In this document: in pieces, positions 7,543 to 12,348 of the stretch
How the letters are laid out: each line of letters starts with the position of its first letter
Numbering within the stretch: the stretch's first letter is position 1
Source: DATKMG01 sp035541995
Lineage (GTDB): Bacteria; Acidobacteriota; Terriglobia; Versatilivoradales; Versatilivoraceae
NCBI GenBank assembly: GCA_035541995.1
Contig: DATKMG010000842.1
Location: 1-12,348, forward strand
Direction: 5' to 3'
Length of the DNA: 12,348 bases
Notes under the pieces: generated by a model
Database searches by the model: none
Seen by the model: the letters and a program-made list of their open reading frames with translations, nothing else
What the model was told of the DNA's origin: nothing
Translations under genes and position numbers: made by a program

Positions 7543-7571
7543 TGGATAATCGCATGTGAGTCGCGTATAAT
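7543..7571 (+). promoter_or_regulatory. Sigma-70-type promoter candidate
   Basis: A perfect -10 box TATAAT at 7566-7571 is preceded, at a 17-nt spacing, by TGGATA at 7543-7548 (4 of 6 with TTGACA). The expected start would be about 7578, inside the sigma-54 -24 element. The rest of the 7048-7665 intergenic region holds an 11-bp palindrome GGTAC-T-GTACC at 7364-7374 and a 7-bp inverted pair CATGCCG/CGGCATG (7423-7429, 7495-7501), but no clear leftward promoter. Confidence 0.45.
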
Positions 7572-7577
7572 GCGCAC

Positions 7578-7593
7578 TGGCACAGGGTTTGCA
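7578..7593 (+). promoter_or_regulatory. Sigma-54 (RpoN) promoter, -24/-12
   Basis: TGGCAC at 7578-7583 and TTGCA at 7589-7593 are separated by 5 nt, giving GG (7579-7580) and GC (7591-7592) exactly 10 nt apart, with C before the TGG. This matches the YTGGCAC-N5-TTGCW consensus at every conserved base. The expected start is near 7604, about 60 nt before the ATG at 7666. Such promoters need an enhancer-binding activator protein, which is not encoded in the window. Confidence 0.8.
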
Positions 7594-7654
7594 GGGTCCC
7601 ACAGCTTGGCGGGAGATCGAGTGTCTATTGGAACCAAGGACCTAATCATGGCAC

Positions 7655-7660
7655 AAGGAG
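7655..7660 (+). promoter_or_regulatory. Shine-Dalgarno site deciding the ATG at 7666
   Basis: AAGGAG lies 5 nt before ATG 7666. A second site, AAGGA at 7636-7640, precedes an in-frame ATG at 7648 by 7 nt, so a form six residues longer (MAQGEI-) is also possible. Both forms keep the signal peptide. Confidence 0.6.
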
Positions 7661-7665
7661 AGATT

Positions 7666-8679
7666 ATGATATTCAGGCAAGCGGGAATCAGGCGAGGGCT
7701 GGGTTGGACCCTTTTTTTGTGGCTTATTATGCCGGCCCATCTCCGGGCCGATCTTTCAGTCGAACAAGTCACCCTGCTTAGCGGAGGAATGTTCGAAGGG
7801 TTAAAGAGTCAGGCCAGTGCAGAAAGTGGAAGAAGGATGGATGAAATCACCTCCACGGTCTATGTCAGGAAAAACCAGGTGCGTGAGGATAGCTACTTCG
7901 GCAAGGAACTGGTGCAGAGCACGATTTACTCTTTGCCCCGGGGGGAGATAGTCACGCTGAACCATCAGTACAAAACTTATTCCATAGAGACTTTCGCGCA
8001 CTTCAAAAAGCAGGCTCCACCCCCTCCTGTCACTGCAGACGCAGAGCCTCCCGCAGCCGGTGCGCCCAAGGAAGTGAGAAAACCTCTCAATTTAACCACT
8101 TCCATAAAGGACCTGGGAGAAGAAAAGCAGATCAATGGTTTTAACACTCGCCATTACTTGATGGTTACAAAACTCCCAGGTCCACAAGGCGACACTCCCA
8201 AGGTTGGAGAATTCGAATTGGTGTCGGATCTTTGGCTGTGCAAAGAGAACCTCGGATATGTTGAGCTTGAGCAGTTTCGCGGCGCGCTCCTTCACGAGCT
8301 GGGAGATACGGAAGACGCCAGAGCGATATTGCCCCCCAAGGAAATACGGACAAACTCCAAGGTGATATTAGCATTGGCGGAGATTCAGAGGTTTGCGAAA
8401 GAGCGGGACGCGGCTCCCATAAGCGTTGTCTCCGAGTTTCACATCAAATTTCATCCGGCTGGCGCTGGCTCAGAAAACAATCCCGACCGGAAAGCTGACC
8501 CGCCGACCGCCACGCAGGGAGGGAGCTCTTCCGCCCCTACAGACCGGAGCGGAACGGATCCCGTCCAGCGCACTCGACTGTTTATGAGAATCGACAAGGA
8601 AGTGCACAAAATCGCCGCTAAGCCGCTCGAAGACTCTTTGTTTGAGATTCCGAAGGATTACAGACGCACCGGGAAGTGA
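7666..8679 (+). CDS. Secreted protein, DUF4412/LolA-like features
   Basis: A 337-residue exported protein. Residues 1-28 form a signal peptide: arginines at 9-10, a hydrophobic core GWTLFLWLIM, and a likely cut after LRA28. There is no lipobox cysteine. The mature part begins with a helix, then YVRKNQVRED (66-75), a strand pattern ending NHQYKTYSIETF (99-110), a proline/alanine-rich linker (117-140), a central domain (142-262), a polar Ser/Thr/Pro/Asp stretch (265-300) and a closing TRLFMRID...SLFEIPKDYRR (303-335). 'Protein forced to report its K-T-Y state, then SLFEIPxxY' is the style of DUF4412-type periplasmic proteins. I infer the fold and do not know the function. Expression is probably sigma-54 driven. 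It may be co-transcribed with the acetyltransferase gene 118 nt downstream. ATG 7666 has the better ribosome site. Confidence 0.65.
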   Translation: MIFRQAGIRRGLGWTLFLWLIMPAHLRADLSVEQVTLLSGGMFEGLKSQASAESGRRMDEITSTVYVRKNQVREDSYFGKELVQSTIYSLPRGEIVTLNHQYKTYSIETFAHFKKQAPPPPVTADAEPPAAGAPKEVRKPLNLTTSIKDLGEEKQINGFNTRHYLMVTKLPGPQGDTPKVGEFELVSDLWLCKENLGYVELEQFRGALLHELGDTEDARAILPPKEIRTNSKVILALAEIQRFAKERDAAPISVVSEFHIKFHPAGAGSENNPDRKADPPTATQGGSSSAPTDRSGTDPVQRTRLFMRIDKEVHKIAAKPLEDSLFEIPKDYRRTGK

Positions 8680-8692
8680 CCCCCCAAAGGAA

Positions 8693-8713
8693 GAAGCGGC
8701 CTCCTGCCGCTTC
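8693..8713 (+). terminator. Hairpin after the secreted-protein gene
   Basis: GAAGCGGC (8693-8700) and GCCGCTTC (8706-8713) form a perfect 8-bp stem with loop CTCCT, 13 nt after the stop codon. No U-run follows, so it may only partly stop transcription or protect the 3' end, leaving read-through into the next gene possible. Confidence 0.4.
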
Positions 8714-8732
8714 ACAAATGTACAATCTCCAG

Positions 8733-8749
8733 TTGGCCTGATTGAAGCC
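8733..8749 (+). promoter_or_regulatory. Weak sigma-54-like site
   Basis: TTGGC (8733-8737) and GC (8747-8748) keep the exact 10-nt GG-to-GC spacing, but the -12 box reads AAGCC rather than TTGCW and the bases between do not match. It is 50 nt before the TTG start of the acetyltransferase gene. Confidence 0.2.
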
Positions 8750-8786
8750 GGTATGGGGCTAAAATCTCGCAGGAATTCTTAGCAGC

Positions 8787-8792
8787 AAAGGA
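8787..8792 (+). promoter_or_regulatory. Shine-Dalgarno site for a TTG start
   Basis: AAAGGA lies 5 nt before TTG 8798. No ATG in frame occurs near the expected N-terminus, so the TTG is taken as the start of the Acetyltransf_6 gene. Confidence 0.65.
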
Positions 8793-8797
8793 CTGAC

Positions 8798-10009
8798 TTG
8801 ACGGCGCCGTTCATTACTCCACCCATAACAAAACAAGACTATAAGGTTGAACTCGTGCAGGCTGTGGAGGATTTCTTCGCGCTCCAAGGGGAATGGGAGC
8901 GCTTAAGAGAGAAGCGCGGGCAGCCTGTAATTTTTCAAAGCTGGATTTGGAATTGGGTGTGGTGGAAGCATCTGGCTCCCGCCGGCGGCCGCCTCGCGAT
9001 TGTGGCCTGTCGCAACGGGGAAGGAGAGTTGGTTGGACTTGCCCCCTTTTACCTGCGTACGTACCATATTCTTTCCTGGCCATTTTTTCGTCAACTTCGG
9101 TTTATCGGAACAGACCCTCATGTCTTGACCAGCGAGTACCTTGATATTCTTGTCCATCCTGCCAGTGCGGAGCCGGAGGTTCTGTCCCAAATTGCCCGGA
9201 CCGTGCGGCACTCGATCCCCTGCGATTCCCATTGGTTTTCCCTCCTGCTTCCCACCTCCGCGGTTTCGCGGTTTCTCGCGCCCGCACTGAGTTTGTTCCA
9301 TTTCTCTCGCACCTCCTCCCCTTCCTTTGGAATCGACACAAGTCGTAGTTGGGAGGAGTACCTCGCCCAGAGGGGGAAAAAGACCCGAAAAAATTTCCGT
9401 TCTAAGACCAGGCGAGTCCTGGAAGTGCAAAAAGCTTGTTTCCGGGAAGTAGCGAGTTATCAGGAGCGGGAACTCGCGCTCGATGCTCTGGAGACTTTTC
9501 ATGAAACCCGATGGATTCCAAAAGGATCGCTCGGAGCCTTTGCCATCCCGGAGTTTGGCCCCTTCCTGAGAGAAATGGTGAAGGAGAGCGAGGCCCGGGG
9601 GCAGTTACGGATTTGGGCGATCTTTCATGGCGAGAAGATATCTGCGGTACTGGTGGCTTTTGTGGAAAACGAAAGCGCCTATGCCTTCCAGATGGGCTTT
9701 GATTCCAAATATCCCAAAGACAGTCTGGGGTTTGTTTTGCTGGGACTTTGCATCCGGGCTTGTTTTGAAGACAAAGAGATTCGTTCCCTGGACTTGCTGA
9801 GCGGGGGAGCGCCATTTAAGAGGTTGTGGACCAAAGAGGAACAGATCCGATATACCTACACCGGGTATAAGAAAGGCTGGAGAGCTGCCTTGTTTTATGG
9901 CATTGAAAACACTCTCGCAGCCAGTAAAAGCCTTCTTCGTTCTTGCTTGCCTGCCTCCATTATTATATGGGGGAAGACTCGCCTGTTACAGTTAAGGAAA
10001 AACCGCTGA
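8798..10009 (+). CDS. BcsL/CelD-like acetyltransferase (Acetyltransf_6, FemAB/GNAT fold)
   Basis: A 403-residue cytoplasmic protein with a two-lobed GNAT layout. The N-lobe has WERLREKRGQPVIFQSWIWNWVWWKH (33-58) and a GLAPFYL strand (80-86), the opening usual for CelD/BcsL-type proteins of cellulose and EPS clusters. The C-lobe is the Acetyltransf_6 domain: GKKTRKNFRSKTRRV (193-207), FHETRW (234-239), LRIWAIFHGEKISAVLVAF (270-288), YAFQMGFD (295-302), then DLLSGGAPFKRLWTKEEQ (332-349). Length is normal. The likely role is acyl or aminoacyl transfer to an EPS sugar, inferred from the family and from the glycan genes 2 kb to the left; the substrate is unknown. It starts at TTG 8798. It converges on the PstS-like gene across a repeat-rich spacer. 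Confidence 0.85.
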   Translation: MTAPFITPPITKQDYKVELVQAVEDFFALQGEWERLREKRGQPVIFQSWIWNWVWWKHLAPAGGRLAIVACRNGEGELVGLAPFYLRTYHILSWPFFRQLRFIGTDPHVLTSEYLDILVHPASAEPEVLSQIARTVRHSIPCDSHWFSLLLPTSAVSRFLAPALSLFHFSRTSSPSFGIDTSRSWEEYLAQRGKKTRKNFRSKTRRVLEVQKACFREVASYQERELALDALETFHETRWIPKGSLGAFAIPEFGPFLREMVKESEARGQLRIWAIFHGEKISAVLVAFVENESAYAFQMGFDSKYPKDSLGFVLLGLCIRACFEDKEIRSLDLLSGGAPFKRLWTKEEQIRYTYTGYKKGWRAALFYGIENTLAASKSLLRSCLPASIIIWGKTRLLQLRKNR

Positions 10010-10039
10010 GAGAGATGCACCTATAGAAAATCGGAGAAT

Positions 10040-10103
10040 ATAGTGACACCCCCCCCCTCACCCCAGTCCCTCTCCCGGCGGGAGAGGGGGGGCATGTCAC
10101 TAT
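10040..10103. repeat. REP-like palindrome with 9-bp outer inverted repeat
   Basis: The core is a 9-bp perfect hairpin CCCTCTCCC (10068-10076) / GGGAGAGGG (10080-10088) with loop GGC. It is flanked by C-rich (10049-10057) and G-rich (10086-10092) tracts and enclosed by ATAGTGACA (10040-10048) and its exact complement TGTCACTAT (10095-10103). The CCCTCACCCCAG...CTCTCCC...GGGAGAGGG pattern is a widely dispersed bacterial intergenic repeat. It starts 31 nt after the acetyltransferase stop and could end that transcript. Confidence 0.7.
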
Positions 10104-10143
10104 GAAATGTAAGAGTCAATAACATCTGAAAACCCGAAAGAAA

Positions 10144-10169
10144 CCTCTGTGTCTCGGTGACTCTGTGGC
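10144..10169. repeat. CTCTGTG-type dispersed intergenic repeat
   Basis: The stretch has two copies of CTCTGTG (10145-10151 and 10161-10167) around GTCTCGGTGA. From memory, similar 'CTCTGTGTCTCTGTGG' strings recur between genes in many environmental bacteria. I cannot confirm copy number here. It lies with the REP-like palindrome in the 10010-10413 convergent spacer. Confidence 0.4.
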
Positions 10170-10247
10170 ATTTATTCTGTTTGCTTCTGGATGAGCCACT
10201 TCGGGTAGATGCAAACCTATCCGGGCTAGAGGTAGGGCTAGTATAAC

Positions 10248-10292
10248 AAAAATGGAGCAAGAGCCTCCCAAACCGCGGAAGGCTTTGCTCCA
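10248..10292 (-). terminator. Intrinsic terminator of the PstS-like gene
   Basis: On the minus strand TGGAGCAA (10285-10292) and TTGCTCCA (10253-10260) form an 8-bp stem. It continues inward, past a small irregularity, with GCCT/AGGC (10263-10266 with 10280-10283) and one mismatch. It is followed at once by TTTTT then GTT (10248-10252 onward). This is a textbook Rho-independent terminator about 120 nt beyond the stop codon of the leftward gene. Confidence 0.75.
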
Positions 10293-10350
10293 GCCATTCC
10301 AAGCGCGAGCAAAAAACTTCGAGGATTTGCATCCCCTTTTTAGAATTTCT

Positions 10351-10378
10351 GGGGGAGAAGAATATGGCTTCTCCTCCC
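10351..10378 (-). other. Hairpin just downstream of the PstS-like gene
   Basis: GGAGAAG (10354-10360) pairs with CTTCTCC (10368-10374), extended by GGG/CCC past one bulged T. It lies about 36 nt after the stop codon and upstream of the U-tailed terminator. There is no U-run of its own, so it may stabilise the 3' end. Confidence 0.4.
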
Positions 10379-10413
10379 TCAGACAGCAGCAACGGGATTT
10401 CCCAATGGCTAAA

Positions 10414-11976
10414 CTACTTAAGGCGACTCGTCAACTCCGATCCTCCGGTGTGGGTGTAGTAATCTTGTTCTGTTTGTCTCCCATAAGTCTGTCCGGCCAC
10501 GGTTCCACCCCATTCCGCAGGCGCACCTGAGGCGATTCCATTGTGGGGAACCTTACCAGGGAATATAGCAGGCAGGCCGGAAACGACGTCCGGATTGTAG
10601 TGAGACTTAAACACCTTCAAAGTGGTCCAGTCGGCATATTCGGGATAATTTCCCACCACAAAATCCGCCACGTTGTTAAACCAAACGAAAATTGGGTCGG
10701 CTGGATTGGCAAGTATGGCATAATACAATCCCCAAACAGGATAATCTCCCCTCTTCAGTGCCTTGTGGGTTACAAAGTTCCACCCGAAGGGGAAGAATCC
10801 ATAGTTGCTGGCATCCTGAATCGGTTCAACACCATTCACCGTCAGATAACGGCAGTTGGCAGTTACAGCAGAGAAATTTCCAAGTCCCCAGAAAGCGTAT
10901 CCGAGATAATCCGCTGCGGCACCGCCATTATTAACGGTACTAATCATTTCACCGGTACCGATGACGCGCTTGCGGAAACCACCACCCAATGAGGCTTGAT
11001 TGAACGGTTCAGTGACTCTACCTTTTTCCTGAGAACTTCCTATCCCCTGGATGGCCGGGACCTGAAACTCGAAAGTGTTATAGGTACCGGACAGGGGCTC
11101 ACGCACGAAGGTCGTGGTATTTACGACAGGAAGAGAACCATCCATATTGATATCTCTGGTATATGACCAGGAACCATCCACAAATCCAGCCAATTGCGGA
11201 ACGGTGATGTCTTGAAAAACCGGAGCACCAGCCACTCTCTGTCCAAGACCTCCTGCAACGTTGTGCTTGTCGTTGACAAAAACCAGAACCGAATTTGCGC
11301 CTACAGGTATGGTTGAATAAGTGGGGACCGCTAGACCGGAAATAGGATCGGTTCCCGAAATGTTAAACTCGATGGCCCGAACCGTAGCTGTGCTAACCGC
11401 ACTGCCGACGGTGCTGGCACCGATACCACCCGGACAGCCACCATACTCAGCGCACGTTCTTTCGGTTGCCATCTTGCCATCTTCGGGACGCACTTCTGAG
11501 AATCCGACTGTAAATTGCTGGCCTGTTATGGCAGCGACAGCAGCTGCAGGCACGTTAGCATCCTCAACGACCCCGACCCCCAAGCTGCCGATCAGATTAT
11601 CGGTGGCATGGGCACCAATGGCGGGATCCGTGTAAAGGGTAGTTCTTGGCGCGGCATACATGGCGCGGACACCCACGGTGGAATCGACTGATAAATAAAA
11701 GGCAGTCTTGTTCGTGGAGGTACTCCAAGCGATCCAGAGATTACCCTTTTGCAGCGGAACACCTGTCCGGGTGTCAGTGATGCCACCCATATTTTTCCCT
11801 GACCAGACGTGGACAGGAGCATCTAAGCCATAATAAGCAGCAACCCCCCAAACGTTAAATTGGGCGGAAGACCCGACTGCACCAAAAACGTACCAACCTT
11901 GCGCCTGGAGACTACCTGCCAACATCAATACAACGACTGCGACCAGCGCCATCATTTTCCAACTGGCTTTCTGCAT
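10414..11976 (-). CDS. Secreted PstS-like substrate-binding protein, enlarged
   Basis: A 520-residue exported protein. Residues 1-25 are a signal peptide (K3/K7, core MALVAVVVLMLAGS, likely cut after LQA25). The order of motifs matches PstS/PBP_like_2 phosphate-binding proteins: GSSAQFN (35-41) near the mature start; STIPVGANSVLVFVN (221-235) then DITVPQLAGFVDGSW (256-270), like the 'lT..qla.IF.G.i..W' stretch; R292-x3-SGT-YNTF (292-302), like the anion-binding R-x-x-SGT; AADYLGYAFWG (354-364); YLTVNGVEPI (377-386); and GDYPVWGLYYAIL (410-422). PstS is usually about 320-350 residues, so this one carries long extra segments, including a Cys pair (C175, C181) and a polar tail. No pstCAB genes are adjacent. 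Phosphate binding is inferred, not shown. ATG 11976 has GGAGG (11983-11987) 6 nt upstream; the open frame to 12075 is not needed. Confidence 0.65.
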   Translation of the reverse strand: MQKASWKMMALVAVVVLMLAGSLQAQGWYVFGAVGSSAQFNVWGVAAYYGLDAPVHVWSGKNMGGITDTRTGVPLQKGNLWIAWSTSTNKTAFYLSVDSTVGVRAMYAAPRTTLYTDPAIGAHATDNLIGSLGVGVVEDANVPAAAVAAITGQQFTVGFSEVRPEDGKMATERTCAEYGGCPGGIGASTVGSAVSTATVRAIEFNISGTDPISGLAVPTYSTIPVGANSVLVFVNDKHNVAGGLGQRVAGAPVFQDITVPQLAGFVDGSWSYTRDINMDGSLPVVNTTTFVREPLSGTYNTFEFQVPAIQGIGSSQEKGRVTEPFNQASLGGGFRKRVIGTGEMISTVNNGGAAADYLGYAFWGLGNFSAVTANCRYLTVNGVEPIQDASNYGFFPFGWNFVTHKALKRGDYPVWGLYYAILANPADPIFVWFNNVADFVVGNYPEYADWTTLKVFKSHYNPDVVSGLPAIFPGKVPHNGIASGAPAEWGGTVAGQTYGRQTEQDYYTHTGGSELTSRLK

Positions 11977-11982
11977 GATTTT

Positions 11983-11987
11983 CCTCC
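11983..11987 (-). promoter_or_regulatory. Shine-Dalgarno site deciding the ATG at 11976
   Basis: GGAGG on the minus strand, 6 nt upstream of ATG 11976. The resulting protein begins exactly at a signal peptide, which confirms this start over the longer open frame. Confidence 0.8.
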
Positions 11988-12277
11988 AAAAAGATTCGAA
12001 AAAGGGTTGAAAATTGTGAAGTACCCGAGTACCTCTGATAGAGTTCTGGATGGAACTAATTCCACTCCACTGCAACCTGGACGTCGTTAGGGACTATGCC
12101 CTCGTTGCCGTCGACCCTTCCAAGCTTTTCTTTTTCGCTTTTGCGGGTCGAGAAAGGCGCTTTTGACTGATCCTTGAGTACAGCGAATAGGTTAGTTTGC
12201 ACAGTTAAACTCCCGATCAGAAGTTAAGGGGCCAAATGAACAAATCCTTTCAGCCCACTGTTCTCTTTCCGAGTTGT

Positions 12278-12300
12278 TCGCTGTTATCTTCCAACAGCGA
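12278..12300. other. 8-bp hairpin near the window edge
   Basis: TCGCTGTT (12278-12285) and AACAGCGA (12293-12300) form a perfect stem with a 7-nt loop. No U-run follows on either strand. It may be a terminator stem of a gene beyond the window or a regulator site; the function is unknown. Confidence 0.35.
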
Positions 12301-12348
12301 GAAGTTCAATTACGGCACAAGACAATTCCCTTGAACCTCCATCACCTC

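Larger units (their letters stand above)
11977..12348. other. Upstream region of the PstS-like gene, no gene seen
   Basis: These 372 nt contain no convincing coding frame on either strand. Positions 12021-12032 hold GTAC-CCGA-GTAC, a small palindrome about 45 nt before the start codon. I found no -35/-10 pair, Pho-box-like direct repeat or sigma-54 box that I would call. The region probably holds the gene's promoter. Confidence 0.5.

Noticed and set aside
7327..7665. 113-residue N-terminal extension of the secreted-protein frame
   Set aside because: It would run through both promoter candidates and place the signal peptide internally; two good ribosome sites precede later ATGs.
8903..9502. 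199-codon frame on the minus strand opposite the Acetyltransf_6 gene
   Set aside because: An antisense shadow of a gene with clear family motifs; it has no motif of its own.
10543..10992. 149-codon frame opposite the PstS-like gene
   Set aside because: An antisense shadow; the minus-strand frame has a signal peptide, strong ribosome site and terminator.
7666..11976. PEP-CTERM sorting signals on the two secreted proteins
   Set aside because: Neither C-terminus has a PEP motif followed by a hydrophobic helix and basic tail; no exosortase gene is in the window.

Overview
The window reads as an exopolysaccharide (EPS) or surface-glycan locus from a moderate-GC, Gram-negative environmental bacterium. 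Acidobacteriota is my best guess. It rests on the protein style (a long secreted PstS-like protein, a GNAT-like protein beside EPS genes) and on the dispersed palindromic repeats. No rRNA, tRNA or marker gene confirms it.

Left arm, minus strand, about 206-7047. Read in transcription order (right to left) it holds a monotopic phosphoglycosyl transferase that would start a glycan on a lipid carrier (6283-7047), an NAD-dependent sugar epimerase/dehydratase (5278-6279), a GT4 glycosyltransferase (3908-5107), an FkbM methyltransferase (2849-3739), a NodB-type polysaccharide deacetylase (1501-2586) and a GNAT-like protein (206-1084). The first two genes are 3 nt apart. The others are separated by about 170-420 nt, so more than one transcription unit is possible. 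Together they would start, extend and decorate (methylate, N-deacetylate, perhaps acylate) a glycan. No flippase, polymerase or export gene lies in the window.

Middle, about 7048-7665: a long divergent intergenic region. Next to the plus-strand gene it has an almost ideal sigma-54 promoter (GG and GC exactly 10 nt apart) with a sigma-70-type promoter (perfect TATAAT) placed so that its start site falls on the sigma-54 -24 box.

Right of this, plus strand: a secreted protein with outer-membrane-lipoprotein-like (DUF4412/LolA-like) sequence features (7666-8679), then a BcsL/CelD-type Acetyltransf_6 (FemAB/GNAT-fold) protein of the kind found in EPS clusters (8798-10009, TTG start).

Right end: a repeat-rich convergent spacer (10010-10413) with a REP-like palindrome, a CTCTGTG-type repeat and a clear intrinsic terminator for the minus-strand gene. 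That gene (10414-11976) encodes a 520-residue secreted protein whose motif order matches PstS-type phosphate-binding proteins, although it is much longer and has no pst transporter genes beside it. The last 372 nt hold its leader and no recognisable gene.

No CRISPR array, transposase, toxin-antitoxin pair or phage gene was seen. The parts I consider most worth following up are the overlapping sigma-54/sigma-70 promoter, the enlarged PstS-like protein and the two-sided palindromic element at 1202-1358.
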